From DAHUXN01 sp963811805 (lineage in GTDB: Bacteria > Acidobacteriota > Terriglobia > Acidiferrales > UBA7541): a DNA stretch of 64,000 bases. The notes under the pieces were generated by a model, which saw only the letters and a list, made by a program, of their open reading frames with translations, did no database searches and had not been told where the DNA came from. Made by a program: the position numbers and the translations under genes. Positions 1 through 9,000 of the stretch are shown here, piece by piece (the stretch's first letter is position 1; each line of letters begins with the position of its first letter). The DNA lies in contig CAWESU010000001.1 in NCBI GenBank assembly GCA_963811805.1, positions 2,046,001 to 2,110,000 of the forward strand. Direction: 5' to 3'.

Positions 1-1
1 T

Positions 2-487
2 GATTTGCCGACGCATCTTGTCCTATATCGTGAGTTTCCACACATCGGCGGTGTCGCACATACCCATTCGGAATTTGCAACTGCATGGGCGCAAGCGGGG
101 CGTGCCATCCCTTGCTTGGGAACGACGCATGCCGATTACTTCCACGGCCCGGTTCCGGTGACGTCCGATCTCACGGCGAAAGAGATTGCCGATGACTATG
201 AGAAAAACACCGGAGTTATCATTTGCCGCGTGTTCCGGGATCTTGACCCAAACAAGATCCCAGCTGTTCTCGTGCGTGGGCATGCGCCGTTCTGCTGGGG
301 AGCGGATGTGACCGAGGCGGCGCATAATGCCGTAATTCTGGAGGCCATTGCGCGGATGGCTTACTACACGACGACGCTTGCGAAGGATATCGAACCTCTG
401 TCGTCCGCGCTGCACGACAAGCACTTTCTCCGCAAGCACGGGAGCAAGGCGTACTACGGACAAGCGTCGGGACGAAAACAAGACTGA
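2..487 (+). CDS. araD: L-ribulose-5-phosphate 4-epimerase (AraD family), 5' end cut by window
   Basis: The C-terminal part (about 161 codons of a protein usually near 230) of a class II aldolase/AraD-fold enzyme. The family interconverts L-ribulose 5-phosphate and D-xylulose 5-phosphate in the cytoplasm. Visible signatures are PTHLVLYREF followed by GGVAHTHSEFATAWAQAG, whose two histidines are zinc ligands, then GTTHADYFHG, a third metal histidine in LVRGHAPFCWG, and the family's C-terminal KHGSKAYYGQ. The reading frame is open through base 2, so the true start lies outside the window; an internal TTG at base 5 is not the start. An isomerase-family gene follows 34 bp downstream, which fits a pentose or deoxysugar operon. 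The family is clear; the exact substrate is inferred. Confidence 0.93.
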   Translation, partial: DLPTHLVLYREFPHIGGVAHTHSEFATAWAQAGRAIPCLGTTHADYFHGPVPVTSDLTAKEIADDYEKNTGVIICRVFRDLDPNKIPAVLVRGHAPFCWGADVTEAAHNAVILEAIARMAYYTTTLAKDIEPLSSALHDKHFLRKHGSKAYYGQASGRKQD

Positions 488-521
488 GATTAATAGTCGC
501 TGCTTGTTGACGAGGGATTGA

Positions 522-1940
522 ATGTCCGCTGAGAAGAAGATGACCATGGGCTTGATTGTCGGCAATCGGGGGTTTTTCCCGGGGCATTTGGCGGAGTCTG
601 GCCGGCAGGAAATGATGCAGGTGCTGCAAGGAGCCGGGATGGAGGTTGTGGCGCTGAGCGCCGAGCAAAGCCGGTATGGAGCGGTGGAAACGCACGAAGA
701 GGCGAAGCGCTGCGCGGAGCTGTTTCGCGCGCATGGTGAGCGGATCGATGGAGTGATTGTGACGCTGCCGAACTTCGGCGACGAGCGGGCCATCGCGGAC
801 ACGCTGCGGCTGTCGCGGTTGCGCGTTCCGGTGCTGGTGCAGGCGACTCCGGACACGCCGTCGAAAATGACCATCTCGCACCGACGCGACAGTTTCTGCG
901 GGAAAATGTCGGCGTGCAATAATTTGATGCAATACGGCATTCCCTATTCGCTCACGACGTCGCATACGGTCACACCTGCTTCCGCCGAGTTCAAGAAGGA
1001 CCTGGAATGGTTTGCGAGCGTTTGCCGCGTGGTGAAGGGCCTCCGGGACCTGCGCATTGGCAGCATCGGCGCGCGGCCGGCGGCGTTCAATACGGTGCGT
1101 TACAGCGAAAAGATTTTGGAGGGGCAGGGCATATCGGTGGAGACGCTGGACCTGTCGGAAGTGATCGGGCGGATTCAGAGAATGAGCGATACCGACGGCG
1201 CGGCGGTGGCGAAGCTGCAATCGATTGAGAAATACGTGTCGACGAACGACGTGCCGAAGACGGCGTTGCTCAAGATGGCCAAGCTGGGAGCGGTGATCGA
1301 CCAATGGATGAAGCAGACGGACGTGACCATCAGCGCGATCCAGTGCTGGACGTCGATCGAGGAGAATCTGGGCGTGGTGCCGTGCACGGTGATGAGCATG
1401 ATGAGCGACGATTTGATGTCGAGCGCGTGCGAAGTGGACATTTGCGGAGTGCTGAGCATGCATGCGCTGCGGCTGGCGTCGCAGACGCCGAGCGCGCTGC
1501 TCGATTGGAATAATAATTACGGGGACAATCCGGACAAGGCGGTGTGCTTTCACTGCAGCAATCTGCCGAAGCAATTTCTGAAGAACGTGAAAATGGATTA
1601 TCAGGCGATCATCGCCGGGACGGTGGGGAAGGAAAACACTTTCGGCACCTGCGTGGGGCTGGTGAAGGCGGGAGCGATGTCCTACGCGCGTTTCTCGACC
1701 GACGATCGCGCGGGGCGGGTGCGCGGGTACGTCGGCGGAGGGAGGTTTACGGATGATCCGCTGGAGACGTTCGGCGGTGCAGGGGTGGTGGAGATTCCGG
1801 GGATGCAAAAGCTGTTGCGCTACATCTGCGAGAACGGATTCGAGCACCACGTGGCGGCGAATTTCTCTTCGGTTGCCGGAGCGGTGCACGAAGCGGCGAC
1901 TCGGTATCTGGGGTGGGAAACGTACTGGCACACCGATTAA
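522..1940 (+). CDS. L-fucose/L-arabinose isomerase family protein
   Basis: A 472-residue protein of the FucI/AraA-like superfamily (COG2407 type), which interconverts aldoses and ketoses with a divalent metal. The N-terminal half has the family opening MGLIVGNRGFFPGHLAESGR. The C-terminal half has candidate metal/catalytic positions: Glu280-281 in TSIEENLGVVPC, Asp306 in ACEVDICGV and His442-443 in FEHHVAANFSSV. These match the Glu-Asp-His arrangement of FucI. It sits 34 bp after an araD-type epimerase gene on the same strand, so the pair probably funnels an aldose into the pentose phosphate pathway. No kinase lies directly beside it; a xylulokinase lies 40 kb away. Whether the substrate is arabinose, fucose or another sugar cannot be read from the sequence. 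Confidence 0.88.
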   Translation: MSAEKKMTMGLIVGNRGFFPGHLAESGRQEMMQVLQGAGMEVVALSAEQSRYGAVETHEEAKRCAELFRAHGERIDGVIVTLPNFGDERAIADTLRLSRLRVPVLVQATPDTPSKMTISHRRDSFCGKMSACNNLMQYGIPYSLTTSHTVTPASAEFKKDLEWFASVCRVVKGLRDLRIGSIGARPAAFNTVRYSEKILEGQGISVETLDLSEVIGRIQRMSDTDGAAVAKLQSIEKYVSTNDVPKTALLKMAKLGAVIDQWMKQTDVTISAIQCWTSIEENLGVVPCTVMSMMSDDLMSSACEVDICGVLSMHALRLASQTPSALLDWNNNYGDNPDKAVCFHCSNLPKQFLKNVKMDYQAIIAGTVGKENTFGTCVGLVKAGAMSYARFSTDDRAGRVRGYVGGGRFTDDPLETFGGAGVVEIPGMQKLLRYICENGFEHHVAANFSSVAGAVHEAATRYLGWETYWHTD

Positions 1941-1987
1941 GCGGTGCGTCAGCGGTAGCGAGATATAAAAACCGTCGCCTTCCGTCG

Positions 1988-2404
1988 TTAATGCAGCTGA
2001 ACGGCTGGGTAGTCTTCGATGTACTCTTCGCCATTCGGCCCGTAATACGCAACCTTGCGCGCCATGAAATCGACGTCATAGCGGATGACACCCGCGCGCC
2101 ACGTCGCTGCCAGGAATTCCGGAAACGTGCTCTTTCCGGCTTGGTCGGTTCGCAATGCCGCTATCAGGGCATCGCGATCAAATGGTGGCACATCCACGGT
2201 ACCGGACGCCAAGGGCGTTCCCTGGGTCACCACCGGCCCATGTTCGGTCAGATGCAGGCTTTGGCACGCAGGAAGAAACCACAGATTGCGTGTCACGCCC
2301 GCACGCCGCAACGCCTCCGCCAGATACGGGAAGCCACCGACCTTGGGCCGGATAGCCATCGCTTGTTGTTGGGCGGCCTGCAGATTATCAATGGCCTTAC
2401 TCAT
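1988..2404 (-). CDS. DUF1398 family protein (YbcV-like)
   Basis: A 138-residue soluble protein resembling the DUF1398 family (E. coli YbcV). That family has no established biochemical role and is sometimes named phage envelope protein without good support. Typical features are an N-terminal helix rich in Gln/Ala (NLQAAQQQAMAIRPKVGGFP), a central YLAEALRRAGV segment and a C-terminal VAYYGPNGEEYIEDYPAV. The ATG at 2404 is preceded by AGGAG at good spacing. The gene is 75 bp downstream of the sortilin-like gene on the same strand, so the two may be co-transcribed. It converges with the isomerase gene across 47 bp. The family call rests on motif resemblance. Confidence 0.7.
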   Translation of the reverse strand: MSKAIDNLQAAQQQAMAIRPKVGGFPYLAEALRRAGVTRNLWFLPACQSLHLTEHGPVVTQGTPLASGTVDVPPFDRDALIAALRTDQAGKSTFPEFLAATWRAGVIRYDVDFMARKVAYYGPNGEEYIEDYPAVQLH

Positions 2405-2479
2405 CGGATTCTCCTGATTCGCGAATCGCGGAAATCAACGCATGTTTCGGGCCGCTGCTGCCCACCCAAAAGCGGCCAT

Positions 2480-5400
2480 CTATGGCATCTTCGAAGGCAT
2501 AAGGATCGCACCGATTCCCATGCTCTTCATCTTCGCGTTGAAGCTGGCGACATCGGAAAGAACCGCGCGCACCTGTTCGCGTAAGTCAGCCCACTGCTTT
2601 TCCAAATCGGGGAAGCGCTGTTCTTCGCCCGTGGTAACCGGGCCGCCATCGCCTTCCACCGCGTTTTGCAGATAGCCGTATTGCGCGGCAATTCCATTGC
2701 GGAAGTTGATTACGTCCTGGAACGTTTTCTGCTTGGGCTGCACGAGCTTCTCTTCCAGTGAATCAATCTGGTCCACGATGGCTTTGGCGTCCTTCTGGAT
2801 GACGCTGGCGTCCGAATGCCCGGTGGCGTGCTCGCTGAGCGCACTGAGCTGATCGCGAACGCTTCGCAGATCAATTGCAGTCTGGTTGATCTCGTTAATG
2901 CGTTCGCTCACGGCTTTGGCCATGGCGACCTGGCGCTGCTGGTCGGCATCGCTTTGTATCTCGCGCGGATCGTTGGCAACCTCGAACGTCTGAGTCACGG
3001 TCTTGCCGTTCAGTGTCAGCCGCGCGGTGTAGGTTCCGGACGGCACGCGATAGCCTTCCGGCGGCCCTTGCGTCAGGATTCCGGGCACACGCACCGGCGG
3101 CTCCGACCGCAGGTCCCACACGCATTGGTTCATACCCTTCTTGGTGGGCAGCGGTGGCGGGCCGCTCTCGCCCGGCTCTGCGCCTGGCATCGGAGGCTGC
3201 GGCTTGGCTTTGCTTGAATACGAGCGCAGCACCGCACCGCTCGAGTTCAAAATCTCGAGCTTCAGCTCCCGCGACTCCTCCGGCTTCGCTCCGAGGATGT
3301 AGCGAAGGATCGCGCCATTGGGCGGATTCTTACCCGTCGGACCGGACGGTATCGAAAAACCGCCGCCAGCGATGCGATACGTTCTGCGCGGCTTGAAAAG
3401 ATACAGATCCGATTTCGCCACTTGATCGTTCAACTGTTCGAGAGGGGTGATGTCGTCGAGAATCCAGAACGCGCGGCCTTCCGTGCTGGCAACCAAGTCG
3501 CCCTCATGAACCTTCAAGTCCGTCACCGGCACGCGGGGCAAATTGAGCTGCAGAGTTTGCCAGTGCGCGCCGTCGTCGCGCGAAAACCACGCCGCATTCT
3601 CAGTGCCCGCAAAGAGCAGTCCTTTGCGCTTGGCGTCCTCGCGCACCACGCGCATCGGCATGTCCTGCGGCAAACCGCCCGCAATGTCCATCCACGACTT
3701 ACCGTAATCGGTAGTCTTGAAAATGTGCGGCGTGTTGTCGTTCCACTTGAATCGCGTGAAGGCCACGTACGCGGTGCCCGCGTCGAAGGGCGAAACTTCG
3801 ATTTCGTTGACCAAGCCTTCGGCGAGGCCCTTCGGTGACACGTTGGACCAAGTTTTGCCGCCGTCGCGCGTGAGCTGTACCAGCCCGTCGTCGGTTCCCA
3901 CCCAAATTGTGCCCGCGTCGTGCGGCGAAGGCGCGATGTAATAGATGGTGTTGTACACCTCGCCGCCCGCACCTTCATTTGTAATTGGCACCCCACCTAG
4001 TCCTTGATGTGCTTTCTCATTCCTGGTGAGATCAGGCGAAATCGGCGTCCAGGTGTTGCCGCGGTCGCTCGATTTGAAGAGCACGTTACCGCCGTGATAG
4101 AGCACCTTGCGGTCGAAGGGCGACGTTGTTACCGGATTGCTCCAGTTGTAGCGGTATTTCTGTAGGTTGCTGGGCTCGCCGAGCCCCAGCGCGGGCCATT
4201 CTTGGACATTACGCGACACGCCAGTCTTCGTGTCGAACTCCTCAATCTGGCCCTGATAGCAGGTGGCGTAGGTGTAGTGCGGGTCCTTCGGATCGAAAGC
4301 GAAGTGCGCGCTTTCGCATCCTGCCTGGATGGTCCAATCGCTCTGTTCGATTCCCGGGCCAAACGAACGGCTCTTGATGACCACCGTAGTGTTGTCCTGC
4401 TGCCCGCCATAGAGCTGATAAGGAAACAAATCGTCTACTTCCACGCGATAGAACTGCGCTGTCGGCTGGTTCATCTGCGTGGACCACGACTTGCCACCAT
4501 CGAACGTGACGTCCGCGCCGCCGTCATTGGCATTCGCCATATTCAGCGGATTGTTCGGATTGATCCAGAGCGCATGATTGTCCCCGTGGGGTCCCGGCAG
4601 CGTCGTGAACGTTTTGCCGCCGTCGATGGATTTCTCGATTGGCGCGTTGATCACGTAGACCACGTCTGCACTCTTGGGATCGGCCGTAACCACCGTGTAA
4701 TACCAAGCGCGCGCTCGGATCACGCGGTCATCGCTGGTGCGGTGCCAGGTTTTGCCTGCATCGTCGGAGCGGTACATTCCCCCGTCATCGGCCTCGATAT
4801 TCGCGTAGATGCGGTCTGGATTCGCGGGCGAGACGCTGATGCCGATCTTGCCCATGAGCTTCGGCAGTCCCTCGGTTAGCCGCGTCCAGTTGTCTCCGCC
4901 ATCGGTGGTCTTCCAGATGCCCGAATGAGGGCCGCCCGAACGAATCTGCCACGGCGTGCGCTGATGATCCCAAAACGCAGCGTAAAGAATACGCGGGTTG
5001 CTGGGATCCATGGCCAGGTCGCTCGGACCTGCGCTCGGATCGACAAAAAGAATCTTCTTCCAACTCTTGCCGCCATCGGTCGAGCGGTAGACGCCGCGCT
5101 CCTCGGTGGGCGCCCAGCGCGAGCCTTGCGCCGCCACGTACACCAGATCTTCGTTGCGCGGGTGCACCACCACCTTGGAAATCGTGCGCGTATTTTCCAG
5201 GCCAATGTGCGCCCAGGTCTTGCCGGCGTCGGTTGATTTGTACATCCCGTCGCCGAAGCTTGACGATTGGCCCCGCACCGGCGCCTCGCCCATGCCAACG
5301 TAGATCAGGTTCGGATCGTCGCCCGCCACGGCGATTGCGCCCACCGAACCGGTCATCATGAAGCCGTCACTGACGTTGTGCCACGTGATCCCGCCATCCT

Positions 5401-5677
5401 CGGTCTTCCACACCCCTCCGCCCGTGGCTCCCATGTAATAGACCAGCGGCTGCGAAGGAATTCCGGTGATGCACGTCGCGCGGCCGCCGCGAAACGGTCC
5501 GACCAGCCGCCACTGGAGCGCCTGATATGGCAGCGTTACATCGTTCGCGGCCTTCTCGCCGGACGCCTGTGCCTTCTCGTCCTGCGGTGCGGCTTGCGCG
5601 GTCCGCAAAGCTGCTCCACCCGCTACAAAACTCACCAGTAGCGCGCATACTATGAGAGATAGTTTTTCGCGACGCAT
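2480..5677 (-). CDS. Exported sortilin/VPS10-like BNR-repeat protein (paralogue 1)
   Basis: A 1065-residue exported protein made of repeated Asp-box/BNR blades of the S-x-D-x-G-x-T-W type, for example STDGGKSWKK, TTDGGDNWTR, SSDRGNTWTP, TRDGGKTWSN and TTDYGKSWMD. They form one or two large beta-propellers over roughly residues 60-800, followed by a region with a Pro-rich stretch and a helical C-terminus. Databases usually call such proteins glycosyl hydrolase or sortilin-like; catalysis is unproven. The start was moved to the ATG at 5677 because GAGGAGG lies six bases upstream. This gives an N-terminus of MRREKLSLIVCALLVSFVAG, a good Sec signal peptide. A paralogue of nearly identical architecture lies at 21866 on the other strand. 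It could be a sialidase-like enzyme or an adhesion scaffold. Confidence 0.85.
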   Translation of the reverse strand: MRREKLSLIVCALLVSFVAGGAALRTAQAAPQDEKAQASGEKAANDVTLPYQALQWRLVGPFRGGRATCITGIPSQPLVYYMGATGGGVWKTEDGGITWHNVSDGFMMTGSVGAIAVAGDDPNLIYVGMGEAPVRGQSSSFGDGMYKSTDAGKTWAHIGLENTRTISKVVVHPRNEDLVYVAAQGSRWAPTEERGVYRSTDGGKSWKKILFVDPSAGPSDLAMDPSNPRILYAAFWDHQRTPWQIRSGGPHSGIWKTTDGGDNWTRLTEGLPKLMGKIGISVSPANPDRIYANIEADDGGMYRSDDAGKTWHRTSDDRVIRARAWYYTVVTADPKSADVVYVINAPIEKSIDGGKTFTTLPGPHGDNHALWINPNNPLNMANANDGGADVTFDGGKSWSTQMNQPTAQFYRVEVDDLFPYQLYGGQQDNTTVVIKSRSFGPGIEQSDWTIQAGCESAHFAFDPKDPHYTYATCYQGQIEEFDTKTGVSRNVQEWPALGLGEPSNLQKYRYNWSNPVTTSPFDRKVLYHGGNVLFKSSDRGNTWTPISPDLTRNEKAHQGLGGVPITNEGAGGEVYNTIYYIAPSPHDAGTIWVGTDDGLVQLTRDGGKTWSNVSPKGLAEGLVNEIEVSPFDAGTAYVAFTRFKWNDNTPHIFKTTDYGKSWMDIAGGLPQDMPMRVVREDAKRKGLLFAGTENAAWFSRDDGAHWQTLQLNLPRVPVTDLKVHEGDLVASTEGRAFWILDDITPLEQLNDQVAKSDLYLFKPRRTYRIAGGGFSIPSGPTGKNPPNGAILRYILGAKPEESRELKLEILNSSGAVLRSYSSKAKPQPPMPGAEPGESGPPPLPTKKGMNQCVWDLRSEPPVRVPGILTQGPPEGYRVPSGTYTARLTLNGKTVTQTFEVANDPREIQSDADQQRQVAMAKAVSERINEINQTAIDLRSVRDQLSALSEHATGHSDASVIQKDAKAIVDQIDSLEEKLVQPKQKTFQDVINFRNGIAAQYGYLQNAVEGDGGPVTTGEEQRFPDLEKQWADLREQVRAVLSDVASFNAKMKSMGIGAILMPSKMP

Positions 5678-5825
5678 CACCTTCCTCCTCGGATCACTCA
5701 CCCCAAATTGTCATGGCAGCGCCGAAACAATGTCACGGCAAAGGCTTGCGGGTCAACCCCATCACGGGTCGTTTCTAGATATGCGTGCCAAGAAGGAAAA
5801 GAACGGCCACTGATTTCCTGATGTC

Positions 5826-7637
5826 TCAGGCTTTTGGGATGCCCGGCGATTCGTTTGCTGCTTTTTTTCCGGCGATCCGGCCCTGCACCGTGCATCGCGC
5901 TAAACCATGGAAGCTGAATCCTCCAGCGCTTTCACCCGCGCAGTAAAGTCCGGGAATAATATTGCCAGAAAAATCCACGACTTGGCACTTCGCGTTGATA
6001 CGGAGTCCGGCTCTCGTATCATGCACGACAGGCGTAGCCCATGCGGCGTAGAACGGCGGCGTGTCGATTTTGTATTTTGGGGCAGGCTTCCCGAAGTCCG
6101 CATCCTTCCCGCCGTCCACATATGAGTTGTAGCGAACGACGGTATTCTCGAGGGCCTCGCCGGGCATGGGCTTGCGCTGATACTTGTTGACGATAGCGGT
6201 CGCCAGCGCGGTGATGTCGTTTGCCGAAAAGAAGTACCCTTCGGCCATGTCCACGTAGGGCGGCTCAATAGTCCACTGCTCGCGTTTCGCGGCATTGGCA
6301 TCGAAGATGGCCCAGATAGGCCCGCCGCCGTTGACTGCATCTCCCGTGCCGGCGAGCGCCGCGTCGAGGAAACTGGCCGGGCGATATTTGATGTTCTCAG
6401 TGTTCAGGTAACTTGCTTGGGTGTACGGGCGAAGCGAATTGTAATTATTAGCCGTGTACTGCTCTTGCGTTTCGTCATAGAAGCGCAGGCCCAACTGATT
6501 GACAAGGATCACATTCTGATAATCTCTCACAAAAAGACCTCGCGCACGGGCGAGGTGAAATACAGGACTCCCCGGTTCCCACTCTAGATTTCTGTAACCG
6601 TATTGACAACCGATCCGGCCCGCCTTCGTGAGGCGTAGGCCAAATTCACCCACTTCATTGTACGCACCCCAGAGCGAAGCCCCGATCGCAATGGCCGCCA
6701 GCTCGCCGCTGGCATCCTGCACAGAATATGGCTCGCCAGCGACGCCGTTGTATTCCTCCGTCAGGCGCGTGTCGAAAATCCTGCGGAAGTTTACGTTGCT
6801 GCTGGAGCCGCCCGTAGCGATGACGACGCCTTTGCGGGCGCGGATGTGCACTGTCTCGCCTTCATGCGTGGCCTTGATTCCCACGACCCTTCCGGTTGAA
6901 GAGTCCTCTCGAATGAGGCTCGACATCTTGTGTTTAAGCAGAATCTGCACGCCGGCTTTCCGTGCTGCTGCTTCGAGCGGCCGAATCAGCCCCACGCCGG
7001 ACGACTCCGTGGCTGCAACCGCGGGGTCCACAGATTTGCCGGTTTGCATCCGCGGCCATGCCATGGGCGCGGCATGGTTCTCGCGTGGAGCAGAGTTTCC
7101 ATCCGAGGTCCCGCCGGACCTGTCAGGCGCTTTTTCCACGAAGATGACGCCGTGCGCGACGAGCCATTCGTAAGTCGGCGCGCTATTGTCGGCAAAAGCG
7201 CGAATAATCTCCTTGTCGTTGTAGCGATAGTCGGGGAAGCCGTTCGGTTCGACCACGGACCAATCGGTCAGGTCGCGAAACAGTATGTCCGGTGAATCCT
7301 CGACGTTGTATTTCTTCTGCCGGCTCGTGCCGCCGCCGAGAGCGACGTTGCCCTCGCTGAGGATGGCGTGGCCGCCGACATCAAAGTTGGCGTCGATCAG
7401 GATGACCGACGCGCCATGCTCGCTTGCTTCAATCGCAGCAGGGAGTCCCGAGGCGCCCGCGCCGACCACCACCACGTCCGCCTGTTGGTCCCAATGGGGT
7501 GGCCGTTCTTGCAACTCGGCTCGCGTTACGCCAAGTCCGGCTAGGCCTGCCGCGCCCACGCCAGCAGTCGTCTTGACAAAATCTCGGCGCGACAACTTTC
7601 TTTTGTCTTCGGGATCACGTTTCATGCGAGCATCCAA
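5826..7637 (-). CDS. Tat-exported FAD-dependent dehydrogenase/reductase (fumarate reductase flavoprotein family)
   Basis: A 603-residue flavoprotein. Residues 1-40 carry a twin-arginine signal (KLSRRDFVKTTAGVGAAGLAG), so the folded protein is exported to the periplasm. A dinucleotide-binding motif follows (VVVVGAGASGLPAAIEAS). The C-terminal FAD-binding part has LYCAGESAGGFSFHGLARC, typical of the FAD_binding_2/3-ketosteroid dehydrogenase and fumarate reductase group. Substrate and electron acceptor are unknown; no cytochrome or iron-sulfur partner is adjacent. A TTG at 7637 with AGGA upstream and an ATG at 7625 are both plausible starts. The gene lies 148 bp upstream of the sortilin-like gene on the same strand. 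Confidence 0.88.
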   Translation of the reverse strand: MDARMKRDPEDKRKLSRRDFVKTTAGVGAAGLAGLGVTRAELQERPPHWDQQADVVVVGAGASGLPAAIEASEHGASVILIDANFDVGGHAILSEGNVALGGGTSRQKKYNVEDSPDILFRDLTDWSVVEPNGFPDYRYNDKEIIRAFADNSAPTYEWLVAHGVIFVEKAPDRSGGTSDGNSAPRENHAAPMAWPRMQTGKSVDPAVAATESSGVGLIRPLEAAARKAGVQILLKHKMSSLIREDSSTGRVVGIKATHEGETVHIRARKGVVIATGGSSSNVNFRRIFDTRLTEEYNGVAGEPYSVQDASGELAAIAIGASLWGAYNEVGEFGLRLTKAGRIGCQYGYRNLEWEPGSPVFHLARARGLFVRDYQNVILVNQLGLRFYDETQEQYTANNYNSLRPYTQASYLNTENIKYRPASFLDAALAGTGDAVNGGGPIWAIFDANAAKREQWTIEPPYVDMAEGYFFSANDITALATAIVNKYQRKPMPGEALENTVVRYNSYVDGGKDADFGKPAPKYKIDTPPFYAAWATPVVHDTRAGLRINAKCQVVDFSGNIIPGLYCAGESAGGFSFHGLARCTVQGRIAGKKAANESPGIPKA

Positions 7638-7870
7638 AGATATTTTCCTGAGAAATGGACTAAGTCACGCGTTGGCTTTCGATTCCCACAACAGGCGCTA
7701 CGACTTGTACTTGAAAAATTCCCCGAAGTGCACAACGTGAGAATGCTGCGCGTGTGGGAGGCGACCACGCCAGCGAACTCGCGCGTCATTACGGCTGATA
7801 GGGCAGCGTCGCCCCTGGCCGCTATCGAGCAACCTCGGTTCGCGGCATGGTTTCGTCCCGCCCGGATGCC

Positions 7871-8164
7871 CTAGTGAGAACCCGCGGCCTTCTCTCTGGG
7901 TAGATGCCAAGCTACCGCAGCTTCCATCTTCACTTGGGCTTGCCGTATGGCAGCCTCGAACCTTGGCGACTGCAGCGCTTCTGCTGCAACCAGCAAGGTT
8001 CGCGAAGGATTGTCTCCTTGCGGTCCGCCAATTGCCAAACCTATCGTGTCGAGTTCGGCGGCGTGAATCTTCTCAGTGGCCAGGTCGACTAGTGTCTTGA
8101 GATCTCGCAGAGCTGTGTGCGCGTCACGCGTGATTAATGCTCTCTGTTGCATACGTGGTGCCAC
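7871..8164 (-). CDS. Conserved-looking small protein of unknown function (97 aa)
   Basis: A 97-residue protein with no family I recognise. It is supported as a real gene by an unusually good start: AAGGAG six bases before a GTG at 8164. The composition also looks globular, with alternating Ala-rich amphipathic helices (LRDLKTLVDLATEKIHAAEL, then AAIRQAQVKMEAAVAWHL). There is no signal peptide and no membrane segment, so it is probably cytoplasmic and largely helical. It lies 233 bp upstream of the Tat flavoprotein on the same strand, and just downstream (on the opposite strand) sits a decayed pirin gene. Function unknown. Confidence 0.6.
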   Translation of the reverse strand: MAPRMQQRALITRDAHTALRDLKTLVDLATEKIHAAELDTIGLAIGGPQGDNPSRTLLVAAEALQSPRFEAAIRQAQVKMEAAVAWHLPREKAAGSH

Positions 8165-8250
8165 AATTCACTCCTTGAGGGTTGAATGGTAGGGTCGTAA
8201 AAGTACACCCAAAATGGGCGGAAAGCAAATAGCCCTGATCACGCCGGCGC

Positions 8251-8850
8251 ATGCACGGGTTTCAGTCGTGGGCCAATCTGCCCGCTTCGCTCAAGATGAC
8301 TGAGCCCCGCTATCAGGAAGTTTAAATCTCTGGAAGTCGCAGAAGTGAAAGACGACGACGGTACCGAGGTCCGAATCGAGTGCGGAACGTTTGGGGCAAA
8401 AAGGCGCCGGTAGACGGTATCGCCGCAGATCCCATCTATCTTGATCTGACGGTGCCAGCCGGTCGAAGGAAAAGCCTCCCTGCCGAAACCACACGCCACG
8501 GTTTGGGTATGTGTTTGCTGGCGCTGGGAAGTTCTGCAACGCATCTGGTCCGCTCGCTGTGCCCACAGAACCGGTCGGCTGGCTGGATACAACGCCCACA
8601 TCCCAAGCCGAAAATCGATCGCTCCTGCTGTTCGGGCCGAGGCGACGAACTCATGGTGCAAGCCGGGGAGGATGGAATCTGCTTCCTCCTGGTGTCGGGA
8701 AAGCCACTCCAGGAGCCAGTAGCTTGGTATGGGCCTATCGTGATGTCTCTGACCTCAGAGGAACTTCGCAAATCTTCTTGTTGATTACGCTGAACGAGGA
8801 CTCCGGAATGCACTTCCCGCCCAACGCGCAAATCATAATGGCTATATGAA
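8251..8850 (+). pseudogene. Pirin-family pseudogene, 5'-truncated with about five frameshifts
   Basis: Reading across all three forward frames reconstructs the C-terminal two thirds of a pirin (bicupin) protein in the correct order. The pieces are HGFQSWANLPASLKMTEPRY (from 8251, ends in TAA at 8323), VKDDDGTEVRIECGTF (to about 8392), VDGIAADPIYLDLTVPAG and SLPAETTRH (to about 8500), GYVFAGAGKFCN and VPTEPVGWLDTTPTSQAENR (to about 8635), DGICFLLVSGKPLQEPVAWY (to about 8770) and VDYAERGLRNALPAQ (to about 8850). Each junction needs a frame change. The N-terminal cupin with the metal-binding histidines is absent. Intact pirins bind iron and act as quercetinases or cofactors; this copy cannot encode one. 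Neighbouring genes are intact, so decay is more likely than poor sequence. Confidence 0.8.
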
Positions 8851-9000
8851 ACGTCCGTCAAGTGGATATTGCAACGAGCCACTTTTGTTCGCATCATATG
8901 GTTTTACCAGTCTCATCGCTCGATTGTTTGCGCACCCGAGACGTTTTCTGGCCTTTGGCGCCAATGAGCAGAAACCGGCAAGTTCTTGGAGGTGTTAGTC

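Noticed and set aside
219..1931. A long open frame (570 codons) on the minus strand antisense to the isomerase gene.
   Set aside because: It is rich in Arg/His with no motif or ribosome site and mirrors a clear family gene; a by-product of high GC and codon bias.
7690..7850. Protein-like reading on the plus strand (LVLEKFPEVHNVRMLRVWEA) upstream of the Tat flavoprotein gene.
   Set aside because: Vaguely similar to flavin oxidase segments but no start, no family confirmation and short; more likely chance or a very old relic.
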